From the NCBI RefSeq assembly GCF_009755815.1, contig NZ_WRPK01000010.1:1-64000 (forward strand): a stretch of DNA of 64,000 nucleotides, given 5' to 3'. The DNA is from Flavisphingomonas formosensis (GTDB lineage Bacteria > Pseudomonadota > Alphaproteobacteria > Sphingomonadales > Sphingomonadaceae). The position numbers were made by a program, and so were the translations under genes. Shown in pieces: positions 15,621 to 24,288 of the stretch. The notes under the pieces were generated by a model that ran no database searches, was not told the DNA's origin, and saw only the letters and a program-made list of their open reading frames with translations. Position 1 is the stretch's first letter; each line of letters starts with the position of its first letter.

Positions 15621-17030
15621 TCAATGCTTGTTGATGCTGATCACCGCTTTCTGAGCATATTCGGAGAGGCCGTGTGCCGAGAACTCCACGCCGATGCCGC
15701 TCTCCTTCGCGCCGCCAAACGGAATGTGCGGCGCGAAATGGGTGTGGTGGTTGATCCAGACCGTACCGCTGTCCACCCGCTTGGCATATTCATAGGCGCG
15801 ATCGATCGAAGACGACCAGACCGAGCCGCCGAGGCCCATATTGGTGTCGTTGGCGCGGGCGATGACATCGTCGATGTCGTCATACTGGATCACCGGCAGG
15901 ATCGGCGCGAACTGCTCCTCGTCGACCAGCGGCGAGCCTTCCTTGATATCGCGCACGATGGTCGGCTTGATGAAATAGCCGTCGCCGTCGCCCGCCGCGC
16001 CGCCGGCAATGATCTTGCCGTCGCGCTTGGCGTCCTCGAGGAATTTCTTCGCCTTTTCGAACTGCTGGGCATTCTGCAGCGGGCCGACCTTCACGCCCTG
16101 CTGCAGGCCGTCGCCATAGCTGGTCTCCTCGGCGAGAGTCGCGAGCTCGTCGCACATCTCGTCATAGATCTTGCTCGGCACATAGAGGCGCTTGAGCGCG
16201 ATGCAGACCTGGCCGGCGTTCATGAAGGCCGAGGCCATTACGCCCTGAGCCGTCTTCTTCACGTCGACATCGTCGAGCACCACGCCGGCGTCGTTCCCGC
16301 CGAGCTCCAGCGTCAGGCGCTTCAGGGTCGAGGCGGCGCTGGCCGCGACCTTCTTGCCGGTGACGGTGGAACCGGTGAAGGACACCTTGTTCACGTCCGG
16401 ATGGCTGGTGAGGAAGCCGCCGAGATCATTCTGGTCGACGACGATGTTGAGCACGCCCGGCGGAAGGATGCTGGCGGCGAGCTCACCCACCATCAGCGTG
16501 GCGGCCGGCGTGGTCGGCGCAGGCTTGATCACGATCGTGTTGCCGAGCGTCAGCGCCGGACCGACCTTGTTCATCGCGATCAGCACCGGGAAGTTCCAAG
16601 GCGCGATGCCGACGACGACGCCGAGCGGCTTGTAATGCACCTCGACACGCAGATCGGCATCATCCTGCGCGACCTCGACCGGCAATTCCATGCCGCCGAA
16701 ATAGCGCAGGAAGATGGTGGTGTAGGCGATCTCGGCCTGCGCCTCGGGCAGCGGCTTGCCCTGCTCCTGGGTCAGGGTGCGGGCCAGCTTGTCGGCGTTC
16801 GCGTCGATCGCGTCGGCGAGCTTGTTGAGATAGCCCTGCCGCTGCTCGCGGGAGAGCGCCGCCCAGGCGGGCTGCGCCTTCTTCGCCGCAGCGATCGCCT
16901 TGGCGGCCTGAGCCTCGGAGGCGCGGGCGACGGTGACGAAGGTCTTGGCGGTGGCAGGATTGACGACGTCGAGCGTCGCGTCGCCTTCGACGAGCTCGCC
17001 TCCGATCAGCATCTTCAGTTCGGCGGTCAT
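15621..17030 (-). CDS. NAD(P)-dependent aldehyde dehydrogenase
   Basis: A 469-residue ALDH-superfamily enzyme oxidising an aldehyde to the acid. It has PWNFPVLIAMNKVGPALTLG and the coenzyme-loop FTGSTVTGKKVA. The general base is the Glu in LELGGNDAG near residue 240. The catalytic Cys is in MNAGQVCIALKR near residue 275. GAKESGIGVEFSAHGL lies near the end. The start is ATG 17030 behind AAGGAGAG; the 28 upstream in-frame codons are rejected. As the last gene of an operon with a PQQ alcohol dehydrogenase and an acyl-CoA ligase, it fits the middle step alcohol-aldehyde-acid. Confidence 0.92.
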   Translation of the reverse strand: MTAELKMLIGGELVEGDATLDVVNPATAKTFVTVARASEAQAAKAIAAAKKAQPAWAALSREQRQGYLNKLADAIDANADKLARTLTQEQGKPLPEAQAEIAYTTIFLRYFGGMELPVEVAQDDADLRVEVHYKPLGVVVGIAPWNFPVLIAMNKVGPALTLGNTIVIKPAPTTPAATLMVGELAASILPPGVLNIVVDQNDLGGFLTSHPDVNKVSFTGSTVTGKKVAASAASTLKRLTLELGGNDAGVVLDDVDVKKTAQGVMASAFMNAGQVCIALKRLYVPSKIYDEMCDELATLAEETSYGDGLQQGVKVGPLQNAQQFEKAKKFLEDAKRDGKIIAGGAAGDGDGYFIKPTIVRDIKEGSPLVDEEQFAPILPVIQYDDIDDVIARANDTNMGLGGSVWSSSIDRAYEYAKRVDSGTVWINHHTHFAPHIPFGGAKESGIGVEFSAHGLSEYAQKAVISINKH

Positions 17031-17053
17031 GTCATACTCTCCTTGGGAATGGG

Positions 17054-18715
17054 TCAGTGTGTTGCGGCTTGGCGCGTGCGGTGGCCCGCCTTCTCCTGGC
17101 GCAGATCGAAGCATCCCTCGGCTTTCCGGGGATCCTCGCCGGCGGCGAAGATCAGCCGGTGCTGCACCTTGTTGGTATTGGTTGTGGGCAAAGAGTCGCG
17201 GAAGATCAACCAGCCCGGAAGCTTGTAATAGGCGAGCCGGGCTCGGCAGTGGTCGATCAGCGCGCGGGCGCTCTCCGCATCCCGCGCCAGCCCTTCGGCC
17301 GGCACGACGCAGGCGAGCACCTCCTCCTCACGCAGATCGTCGCCAACCGCGAGAACTGCCACCGAGACGACGCCGGGATGCGAGGCGAGCGCCGCCTCGA
17401 CTTCTCCGGCCGAGATATTCTCGCCTGAACGGCGGATCATGTTCTTGGTGCGATCGACGAAGACGAGCAGCCCGTCCTCCTCCTGGCGGACGACGTCGCC
17501 GGTATGGAACCAGCCGCCGCGCCAGACATGCTCGGTCAGCGCCTCATGGTTGAGATAGCCGGAGAAAAAGCCCTTGCGCGGCTCCTCCGCGCTGTGGCGG
17601 ACGGTAAACTCGCCGATCTCGCCGCGCGGTACCTCCTTGTCGTCGGCATCGACGATACGGACTTCGAGGCCGGGCGCGGCGCGACCGAAGGCCCGCTTGT
17701 CGACCGATCGAGGCTCGATATTATCGGGCAGCAGCCGGCCCGTCTCGGTCATTCCCCAGACCTCGATCAGCGGGAAGCCGAACCGCTCCTCGAACGCGGC
17801 GTGGAGGGTCGGCGCGACGCCGGCACCCATGCCGAATTTGAGGCCGTGCTGCCGCTCCTCGGGCGCCGGCGGCAGGCTCATCAGCATCGCCGGGATCACG
17901 CCCATATAATGCATGATCGTGGCGCGGGTCCCGATGATGTCCTGCCACCAGCTCCTGGGATGGAAGCGATCGGCGCTGATCAGACAACCGCCGGTCAGCA
18001 TCATCGCGACCGCGCTGATCACGCCCGCATTCATGTGGAAGACCGGGAAGGGATTGAACAGCCGCTCGCTATCGTCGGCAAAGGTCATCCGCCCGCCGCG
18101 CGAGGCATACCATTGACCGGACGAGACGAAATATTCGTTGGAGACGAGGCAGCCCTTGGGCAGGCCCGTGGTGCCCGACGTATAGAGCAGGCTCGCCACG
18201 GTTTCGCGGTCGGGCACGCCGGGGCGCGGATCACGGACGGGCGGCGCGAAACGTTCGGGCAAGGCATCGATATCGTGGATCGGCAGGCGCCGCCCGGCAA
18301 GCGCAGCGGCCGCCTCGACATCCGCAAGCCGGGAAGCGGTGGCGATCACCATGTCGACGCCGGAATCGCCGAGAAGATGCGCGATCTCGGCCGGCGTATA
18401 GTCCGGGCTGACCGGCACGATGCAGATGCCGAGCACGTTCGCAGCCAAGAGCTGCTCGAAATGTTCCGGCCGGTTGCCGACCATCATCGCCACGCTGTGG
18501 CCATGGCCGAAGCCCGATCGTTCGAAGCGCGCACGCGCCACGGCAATGCGCGCGGCCATTGCAGCATAGCTGTAGGTCACGCCGTCCGGATGATAATCCC
18601 GCCCGGCATGGGCCGGGATGCATAGAAAGTCGCGGTCCGGCACCCGCGCCGCTGCCGCCGCGAAGCAATCATGCGCAGTACGCAGATGCGGCGGCGGCTC
18701 CGGCTGCCTAGCCAT
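17054..18715 (-). CDS. AMP-dependent acyl-CoA ligase (CaiC-like)
   Basis: A 553-residue ANL ligase. Motifs are LLYTSGTTGLPKGCLVSN near residue 190, WGMTETGR near residue 320, FHTGDVVRQEEDG and RSGENISAGEVEAAL near residue 430, and the C-terminal lysine region TTNTNKVQHRL. The N-terminus starts directly with the family's DCFAAAAARVPDRDFL. It overlaps the MaoC gene by 8 nt and precedes the aldehyde dehydrogenase gene by 23 nt. It probably activates the acid made by that dehydrogenase. It is distinct from the ligases at 7749 and 35646. Confidence 0.9.
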   Translation of the reverse strand: MARQPEPPPHLRTAHDCFAAAAARVPDRDFLCIPAHAGRDYHPDGVTYSYAAMAARIAVARARFERSGFGHGHSVAMMVGNRPEHFEQLLAANVLGICIVPVSPDYTPAEIAHLLGDSGVDMVIATASRLADVEAAAALAGRRLPIHDIDALPERFAPPVRDPRPGVPDRETVASLLYTSGTTGLPKGCLVSNEYFVSSGQWYASRGGRMTFADDSERLFNPFPVFHMNAGVISAVAMMLTGGCLISADRFHPRSWWQDIIGTRATIMHYMGVIPAMLMSLPPAPEERQHGLKFGMGAGVAPTLHAAFEERFGFPLIEVWGMTETGRLLPDNIEPRSVDKRAFGRAAPGLEVRIVDADDKEVPRGEIGEFTVRHSAEEPRKGFFSGYLNHEALTEHVWRGGWFHTGDVVRQEEDGLLVFVDRTKNMIRRSGENISAGEVEAALASHPGVVSVAVLAVGDDLREEEVLACVVPAEGLARDAESARALIDHCRARLAYYKLPGWLIFRDSLPTTNTNKVQHRLIFAAGEDPRKAEGCFDLRQEKAGHRTRQAATH

Positions 18716-19151
18716 TGCGGGTCTTCATCATCACGGTCAGCGTGCCGTCCTGGACGGCCGCGCCCGCCTGGGTACGGACCGCGAAGCCGAACTTGACGAC
18801 GCCGCGCGCGGGATTGCTGGTCACCCGCGTCTCAAGCACCGTCACCGTGGCATAGATGGTGTCGCCGAGCACGACAGGCCCACGGAAGCTCCATTCGACG
18901 CCGAGCGCACCGATCACGCCGTCGTCCAGCACGCCCATCTGCGAGAACATGCCGATCGCCATGTTCATCGGAAGCGTGCCATGGGCGATCCGCGCGGGCC
19001 AGCCCTGGGCCTGCGCGAAATGATCGTCCATGTGGATCGGCGTCCAGTCGCCGACCAGCCCGGCATAGAGGCTTATATCCCCCTCGCCCACCGTGCGCCC
19101 GCGCGTCTCGAAGGTCCGGCCGACCTCGAAATCCTCGACTGCCAACCCCAT
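18708..19151 (-). CDS. MaoC-family (R)-specific enoyl-CoA hydratase-like protein
   Basis: A 147-residue single hotdog-fold MaoC protein. The hydratase-type motif is seen as YAGLVGDWTPIHMDDHFAQA (residues 28-47), with Asp and His in the usual D-x(4)-H spacing, followed by RIAHGTLPMNMAIGMF. It probably hydrates an enoyl-CoA. The start ATG 19151 lies 4 nt after the PQQ dehydrogenase stop. The 3' end overlaps the ligase gene by 8 nt, so translation is coupled. Confidence 0.87.
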   Translation of the reverse strand: MGLAVEDFEVGRTFETRGRTVGEGDISLYAGLVGDWTPIHMDDHFAQAQGWPARIAHGTLPMNMAIGMFSQMGVLDDGVIGALGVEWSFRGPVVLGDTIYATVTVLETRVTSNPARGVVKFGFAVRTQAGAAVQDGTLTVMMKTRNG

Positions 19152-19155
19152 GGCG

Positions 19156-21321
19156 TCAGCCCTTCGGCGCGGGCGGCGCGCCCTTGGCCGTCTCCCGCTG
19201 CTTCAGGATGCGGGCCTGGCTGGCGATATAGCCGCGAATGGCATCGGCATCCTCCGCCGAGATCCATTTGGAGAAGTTGACCATGCCCTTTTCCTCGAGC
19301 GCGCCCTGCATCACCACCGAGTCGTAGGCGTCCTTGTCGGCCGCGATCTGCGAACGGCGCAGATCGGGCAGCACGCCGTTCGAGTAAGTGGACGGCCCGT
19401 GGCAGAAGCCGCAATTGCCGGCATAGAGCACTTCGCCCTTGGCGATCGTCGCATCGGACCAGCTGCCGGCGAAATCCTGCGCGGGCGGGACGACCGGCTT
19501 GAACGGCGGCAATTTCGCCGTGCCGCCGAGCTTGAACACCAGCACGCGTCCGTTCGGTCGCTTATATTGCTGCGGCGCCAGCGGCGAGCTGATCCCGAAG
19601 GATCCGCCCAGCCCCGCCATCACCGCCACATATTGCTGGCCATTGACCGAATAAGTGGCGGGACCACCCATCACGCCGCTCTGCGCGTCGAAGGTCCAGA
19701 GCTGCTTGCCGCTGTCCGCGCTCCATGCCGCGAAGCTGCCGTCCGGGCCGCCCTGGAAGATCAGATTGCCGGCAGTCGCGAGGATGCCGCCATAGCCGGG
19801 CCCCGGATGCTCGATGGTGAAACGGGCCTTTTTGGCGACCGGATCCCAGGCAAGCGTGCGCCCCTTCACCATCGCGCGCAACGCGGCGAGGCCCGCCGCG
19901 GTGCGCGGGCCGAGGCCGTCGGCAGAGACGTCGCCCAGGTTCCAGCGGCCCGGGACATATTTGAAATTCTCGTCGTCCTTGTAGCCGAACGGCAGGAGCT
20001 GCACCGGCAGATAGACCAGCCCGGTCTTCGGGCTATAGGCCATCGGGTGCCAGTTATGCGCGCCGAACGCACTCGGCAGCGCGCGGAAATCGCCGCCATT
20101 CTCGCTGTAGCGCGCCTCCGGGCGGATCTTGGGCCGCCAGGTCTTCTCGTCATAGCCGTCCGCCCAGTTGACGGGCGTGAAGGTGGTGGCGGAGACCGGC
20201 TTTCCGGTGACCCGGTCGATCACATAGAAGAAACCGTTCTTCGGTGCATGGAACAGCACCTTGCGCGGCTTGCCGTCGATCTGCACGTCGGCGAGCATGA
20301 TCGGCTGGGTGGCGGTGAAATCCCACTCCTCGCCCGGCACCTCCTGATAGTGCCATTTATAGGCGCCGGTGTCCGGATCGAGGGCGACGATCGACGAGAG
20401 GAAGAGATTGTCGCCATCGTCGCCGGAGCGGATCCGGCGATTCCAGGGGCTACCATTGCCTGCGCCGATCAGGACCTGGTCCAGTTCCTGATCATAGACG
20501 ATCGTGTCCCATACGGTACCGCCGCCGCCGATCTGCTTCCACTGGCCGTTCGCGCCCCAGGTGGCGTTGGCGACCTTGGCGAAGATCGCATCCGACGCCG
20601 CGCCGTCCGGTTTGCCGTCTGGATTGGGTGCGGTGTAGAAGCGCCAGACGAGCTTGCCGGTCTCGGCATCATAGGCGCTGACATAGCCGCGCACGCCGAG
20701 TTCGGCGCCGCCATTGCCGATCAAGACCTTGCCATGGACGACCCGGGGCGCGCCGGTGATGGTGTAGGGGCGCGAGGTATCGGTCGTCTGAGTGGACCAG
20801 ACGGGCTTGCCGGTCTTGGCATCGAGCGCGATCAGCCGGCCGTCGAAGGCGCCGACATAGACCTTGCCGTTCCACAAGGCGACGCCGCGGTTCACGACGT
20901 CGCAGCAGCCGTCATAGCCCTTCTTGCCGGCCACCTGGGGATCGTAGGACCAGAGCAGCTTGCCCGTCACCGCGTCATAGGCGAACACCTTCGACCAGGC
21001 GCTGGTGGTATAGAGCACGCCGTCCGCGACCAGCGGCGTCGCCTCCTGCCCGCGGTCGGTGTCGAGATCGGCATACCATGCGAGGCTGAGCCGCCCGACG
21101 GTCTGGTCGTTGATCTGGGCGAGCGGGCTGAAGCGCTGCTCGTCATAGGTGCGACCATAAGTGAGCCAGTTGGCCCCATCGGCAGCCGCGTTGGCGAGAC
21201 GCTTGCCGTCCACCATCGCCGCAGCCGGCGCCGTCGCCTGCGTCCGTTCCGCCCACTGCCAGCCGCCGATGGCCATCGCCACCAGCGCCACGCCCAGCCA
21301 TCGTGCCCGCTTGAACGCCAT
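19156..21321 (-). CDS. PQQ-dependent quinohaemoprotein alcohol dehydrogenase
   Basis: A 721-residue periplasmic type II/III-like alcohol dehydrogenase. It begins with an uncleaved anchor or signal (about residues 8-25) and continues as an eight-bladed PQQ propeller. Adjacent cysteines in GYDGCCDVVNRG (139-140) form the vicinal disulphide over PQQ. The C-terminal cytochrome c domain carries NCGFCH (haem site 637-641) and a methionine near 680. It oxidises alcohols and passes electrons through haem c to the respiratory chain. ATG 21321 follows GGGAGGAAG; 75 upstream in-frame residues are rejected. Its operon neighbours (aldehyde dehydrogenase, ligase, MaoC, acyl-CoA dehydrogenase) define an alcohol-to-enoyl-CoA route. 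No pqq biosynthesis genes are in the window. Confidence 0.92.
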   Translation of the reverse strand: MAFKRARWLGVALVAMAIGGWQWAERTQATAPAAAMVDGKRLANAAADGANWLTYGRTYDEQRFSPLAQINDQTVGRLSLAWYADLDTDRGQEATPLVADGVLYTTSAWSKVFAYDAVTGKLLWSYDPQVAGKKGYDGCCDVVNRGVALWNGKVYVGAFDGRLIALDAKTGKPVWSTQTTDTSRPYTITGAPRVVHGKVLIGNGGAELGVRGYVSAYDAETGKLVWRFYTAPNPDGKPDGAASDAIFAKVANATWGANGQWKQIGGGGTVWDTIVYDQELDQVLIGAGNGSPWNRRIRSGDDGDNLFLSSIVALDPDTGAYKWHYQEVPGEEWDFTATQPIMLADVQIDGKPRKVLFHAPKNGFFYVIDRVTGKPVSATTFTPVNWADGYDEKTWRPKIRPEARYSENGGDFRALPSAFGAHNWHPMAYSPKTGLVYLPVQLLPFGYKDDENFKYVPGRWNLGDVSADGLGPRTAAGLAALRAMVKGRTLAWDPVAKKARFTIEHPGPGYGGILATAGNLIFQGGPDGSFAAWSADSGKQLWTFDAQSGVMGGPATYSVNGQQYVAVMAGLGGSFGISSPLAPQQYKRPNGRVLVFKLGGTAKLPPFKPVVPPAQDFAGSWSDATIAKGEVLYAGNCGFCHGPSTYSNGVLPDLRRSQIAADKDAYDSVVMQGALEEKGMVNFSKWISAEDADAIRGYIASQARILKQRETAKGAPPAPKG

Positions 21322-21383
21322 ATGCTTCCTCCCGTTGAAGCGGCCGCCCTTCAGTGGAGCGGTCCGCAGCCGTTCGCGCCCGA

Positions 21384-22595
21384 TCAGCGCAGCAATTCTC
21401 CCGCGATGATCACCTTGCGGATCTCGGTGGTACCCGCGCCGATCTCGAGCAGCTTCGATGCGCGATAGAGGCGGTTGATCTCCGCCTCGCGCATATAGCC
21501 GAGCCCGCCGAAGATCTGGACGGCGTCCGACACCACGCGGGTGCACTGTTCCGCCGCATACAGGATCGCGGCGGCGGTGAGCTTGTGGATCTCGCCACGC
21601 CCGCCAGCACCATGATCCAGAGTGTTCGCCTCGGCCAGCGTGCGATAACAGAAGGTCTTCATCGTCTCGACCGCGACATACATTTCGGCGAGCTTGCCCT
21701 GAACGAGCTGGAACTCGCCGATCGCCTTGCCGAACTGCTGCCGCGTCTTGGCGTAGTCCACCGCCAGATCGAGCGCGCGCTCCGCCATGCCGACGTTTAG
21801 CATCGCGACGATCGCGCGCTCGAGATCGAGGCCGCCCATCACGATCGCGACGCCCTTATTCTCGGTGCCGACGAGATTTTCGACCGGAACCTCGCAATCG
21901 TCGAACACCAGCTCGGCGGTGGTCGAGCCCCGGAAGCCCATCTTGTCGAGCTTCTGCGCCACCTTGAAGCCGGGAAAGCCCTTCTCGACGATGAAGGCGG
22001 AGATGCCTTTGGCGCCCGCAGCCTTGTCGGTCTTCGCATAGACGAGGATCACGTCCGCGACGGGGCCGTTGGTGATATAGAGCTTGCGTCCGTTGAGGAT
22101 ATATTTGTCGCCTTCGCGACGCGCCGTCGTCGCCATCGATCCGAGCGCGTCCGAGCCGGCGCCGGGCTCGGTCAGGCCGAGCGCGCCGATCAGGCTGCCG
22201 TCGCACAGCCCGGGCAGGTAGCGCTTGCGCAACTCCGGCGAAGCGTTGCGGGCGATGTTGTTGAGGCAGAGATTCTCGTGCGCGACATAGCTGAGCGCCA
22301 GCGAATGGTTCCAGCGCGCGAGTCCCTGCGCGATCAGGCCCGACGTGAAGAAATCGCTGCCCGCGCCGCCATCCGCGGGATCGACCGTGACGCCGAGGAA
22401 ACCCATGCGCGCGAGCGACGGCATGGTCTGCTCGGGCCACCATTCCTCATCGTCCATCCGCTGCTGCAGCGGCCAGAATTCGTCGCGCGCGAAATCGCTG
22501 GCGAGATCGAGGATTTCCTGCTGATCCGGTGTGAGGCCGAACCCTGCCGCAGGCGCATGATTTCCGCCCCGCAGCTCCTTCGCGATCGTCGCCAC
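21384..22595 (-). CDS. Acyl-CoA dehydrogenase, isovaleryl-CoA dehydrogenase type
   Basis: A 403-residue FAD acyl-CoA dehydrogenase. Motifs are ALGLTEPGAGSDALGSMATT near residue 145 and YITNGPVADVILVYAKTD. The catalytic Glu is probably the one in GGLDLERAIVAML near residue 255, as in isovaleryl-CoA dehydrogenase. The usual C-terminal site reads LEIGAGTTEIRK without Glu, also as in IVD. This suggests a branched or bulky substrate such as citronellyl- or isovaleryl-type CoA. The frame begins with two GTG codons; the second (22595) is better spaced from GGAG. It is the first gene of a five-gene operon driven from the operator-promoter at 22632-22660. Confidence 0.9.
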   Translation of the reverse strand: MATIAKELRGGNHAPAAGFGLTPDQQEILDLASDFARDEFWPLQQRMDDEEWWPEQTMPSLARMGFLGVTVDPADGGAGSDFFTSGLIAQGLARWNHSLALSYVAHENLCLNNIARNASPELRKRYLPGLCDGSLIGALGLTEPGAGSDALGSMATTARREGDKYILNGRKLYITNGPVADVILVYAKTDKAAGAKGISAFIVEKGFPGFKVAQKLDKMGFRGSTTAELVFDDCEVPVENLVGTENKGVAIVMGGLDLERAIVAMLNVGMAERALDLAVDYAKTRQQFGKAIGEFQLVQGKLAEMYVAVETMKTFCYRTLAEANTLDHGAGGRGEIHKLTAAAILYAAEQCTRVVSDAVQIFGGLGYMREAEINRLYRASKLLEIGAGTTEIRKVIIAGELLR

Positions 22596-22631
22596 CACCC
22601 GCTCCTACACGCCATTCTCGGTCTTGGAGCC

Positions 22632-22660
22632 AAAGTAAATGGCGTTCACTTTAGAGTCAA
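22632..22660 (-). promoter_or_regulatory. Promoter with second copy of the TetR-type operator
   Basis: On the minus strand TTGACT (22660-22655) is followed after 17 nt by TACTTT (22637-22632). The overlapping plus-strand palindrome AGTAAATGGCGTTCACT (22634-22650) matches 13 of 17 positions of the site at 7615-7631. The bases between it and the -35 are also nearly the same (TTAGAGTCAAC against TTAACGTCAAC). Same site, same spacing, 15 kb apart. I take it as the same regulator's operator controlling the acyl-CoA dehydrogenase operon. Confidence 0.7.
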
Positions 22661-22775
22661 CGCGGCCGCCTCGCGATCTGACCGGGATTTTTGCGTGAAC
22701 CGTTACCTCCTGCCCGGCTCGCCACGCTTTTGCGCAAAACATCGCCCGCCAGACATATATATCAGAGGAAGCGGC

Positions 22776-23453
22776 TCACCCCTTGCCGTGCTTGCGCTCG
22801 AAATCCGCGATGATGCGATCGAGCACGGTGCGCCAGTCGCAGATCGCGTCGGCGTCGGCATAATAGCTCGCAGCCTCGCGCAGATTGGGCAACTCGTCGG
22901 GCTCCCAGACGGCGAAGGCACGGTCCAGCTCCGTCGCCTGATCGGTTCCCTGCGCGGAGAGCGCGCTGAAATGCGCACGAGCCGCCGCCGCACCGAGCAC
23001 GATCATCCCGAGCGAGCGATAGAGATCCATCGCCGCGGCGATGCCGTAGCCCCGCGCGCGCATGGCCGCGAGATAGTTTTCCAGAAACTCGATCTCAGCC
23101 GCGATGCCCAGCCGCGCCTCGATGAAGCCGATGACGAGATGAGGGTTGGCGCCGATCGAACTGTACAGCGAAGCAGCATAGTCGCGCACCAGTTCGGCAA
23201 GCGGCTGGCCCGTGTCCGCCGGCGTCTGGCGATAGGCTTGGCGCCCGGAGGCGAGGCGGATCAGCTCGTCGCGGTTGGCGACATAACGGTACAGAGTGGC
23301 AATGCCGACGCCCAGCCGCGCGGCCAGATCCTTCATGTTGAGATCGGCCAGCCCCATCTCGATGGCCGTATCGAGCAGGCCATCGAGGGTAAGCCGGCGC
23401 GGACGGCCGACGAGACGGGGCGTGGAAGCAGCAGGAGCGACAGAACGGGACAT
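22776..23453 (-). CDS. TetR-family transcriptional regulator
   Basis: A 225-residue TetR regulator. It has an N-terminal tail, a helix-turn-helix around residues 38-62 (LNMKDLAARLGVGIATLYRY) and a long helical ligand domain. A much longer open frame exists upstream, but the protein start MSRSVAPAAS at 23453 gives normal family length. It follows the SDR gene by 32 nt on the same strand, so it probably belongs to that transcript and may control it. It is unrelated in its DNA-reading helix to the TetR at 6919, and so is a weaker candidate for the operator at 22632, although it is nearer. Confidence 0.85.
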   Translation of the reverse strand: MSRSVAPAASTPRLVGRPRRLTLDGLLDTAIEMGLADLNMKDLAARLGVGIATLYRYVANRDELIRLASGRQAYRQTPADTGQPLAELVRDYAASLYSSIGANPHLVIGFIEARLGIAAEIEFLENYLAAMRARGYGIAAAMDLYRSLGMIVLGAAAARAHFSALSAQGTDQATELDRAFAVWEPDELPNLREAASYYADADAICDWRTVLDRIIADFERKHGKG

Positions 23454-23485
23454 AGCCCGCCTGTTTACGAGATGACGGGCGGCGA

Positions 23486-24286
23486 TCAAGCCGCGTCTGG
23501 CAGCTCCGGCGCCCAGGCGACGCCGTTGATGTGGCCGCCGCCGTCGACGAACAGGGTATTGCCGGTCATGTAACGGCTGTCCTCGCTCGACAGGAACGCC
23601 ACCACCGGCGCGATATCGGTCTCCGGATCGCCCATGCGGCCCATCGGATTCATCGAATCCATGTGCTGCGCCGTCTCGGGATTGGCCGCACGGAAGGCGC
23701 GATAGGAGGCGCTGATGGAGGCCGGGCAGACGATGTTGCAGGTGATGCCGTAGGGAGCCCATTCGCGTGCGGCCGTGCGCGTATAGGCCCGCAGCGCCTC
23801 CTTGCCGACATTATATTCGGCGGATCCGATATGCGCGTTGACGCCGTTCAGCGAGCAGAGGTTGACGATCCGGCCCCAGCCGCTGGCTTTCATGAGCGGG
23901 AACGCGCCCTTCATCGCCCACATCGCCGAATAGAGACCCATCGTCACGCCGTGCTGGATATCGGCGTCGCTCTTATTCTCGATGCGCTTGATGTTGCCGC
24001 CGCCCCAGGCGTTGTTGACCAGGATGTCGACGGTGCCGAAGCGGCTCTGGGCGTCGGCGATCATGCCCTCGACCTGCGCCTTGTCGGTCACGTCGACCTG
24101 CAGGAACGCAACTTCGACGCCATATTCGCGCGCCGTCTCCTCGGCCGTGCGCGCGCCGGTCTCGGCGTTGAATTCCGCCACCAGCACGCGCGCGCCTTCG
24201 GAGGCGAGGCGGCGCACGATGCCATGGCCGATGCCGTCTCCTCCGCCGGTAACGATCGCTGCCTTGCCCGTGAGCCGCTTCGTCAT
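23486..24286 (-). CDS. SDR-family oxidoreductase
   Basis: A 266-residue classical short-chain dehydrogenase. It has cofactor motif TGGGDGIGHG, NNAWGG, the catalytic Tyr-Lys pair in YNVGK near residue 160 and VCPASI. The frame opens with a GTG two codons earlier, but ATG 24286 lies 2 nt after the stop of the preceding epimerase-like gene and is preferred. It probably oxidises a hydroxyl on a catabolic intermediate; the specific substrate is not visible. Confidence 0.88.
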   Translation of the reverse strand: MTKRLTGKAAIVTGGGDGIGHGIVRRLASEGARVLVAEFNAETGARTAEETAREYGVEVAFLQVDVTDKAQVEGMIADAQSRFGTVDILVNNAWGGGNIKRIENKSDADIQHGVTMGLYSAMWAMKGAFPLMKASGWGRIVNLCSLNGVNAHIGSAEYNVGKEALRAYTRTAAREWAPYGITCNIVCPASISASYRAFRAANPETAQHMDSMNPMGRMGDPETDIAPVVAFLSSEDSRYMTGNTLFVDGGGHINGVAWAPELPDAA

Positions 24287-24288
24287 CC

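Noticed and set aside
19093-21468. A 791-codon plus-strand open frame
   Set aside because: It is a shadow of the PQQ dehydrogenase gene in a GC-rich region, with no family signature.
22632-22650. Operator of the nearer TetR at 22776
   Set aside because: Proximity alone favours it, but the palindrome matches the site beside the other TetR (6919) and faces the dehydrogenase promoter. It is kept as the weaker alternative.
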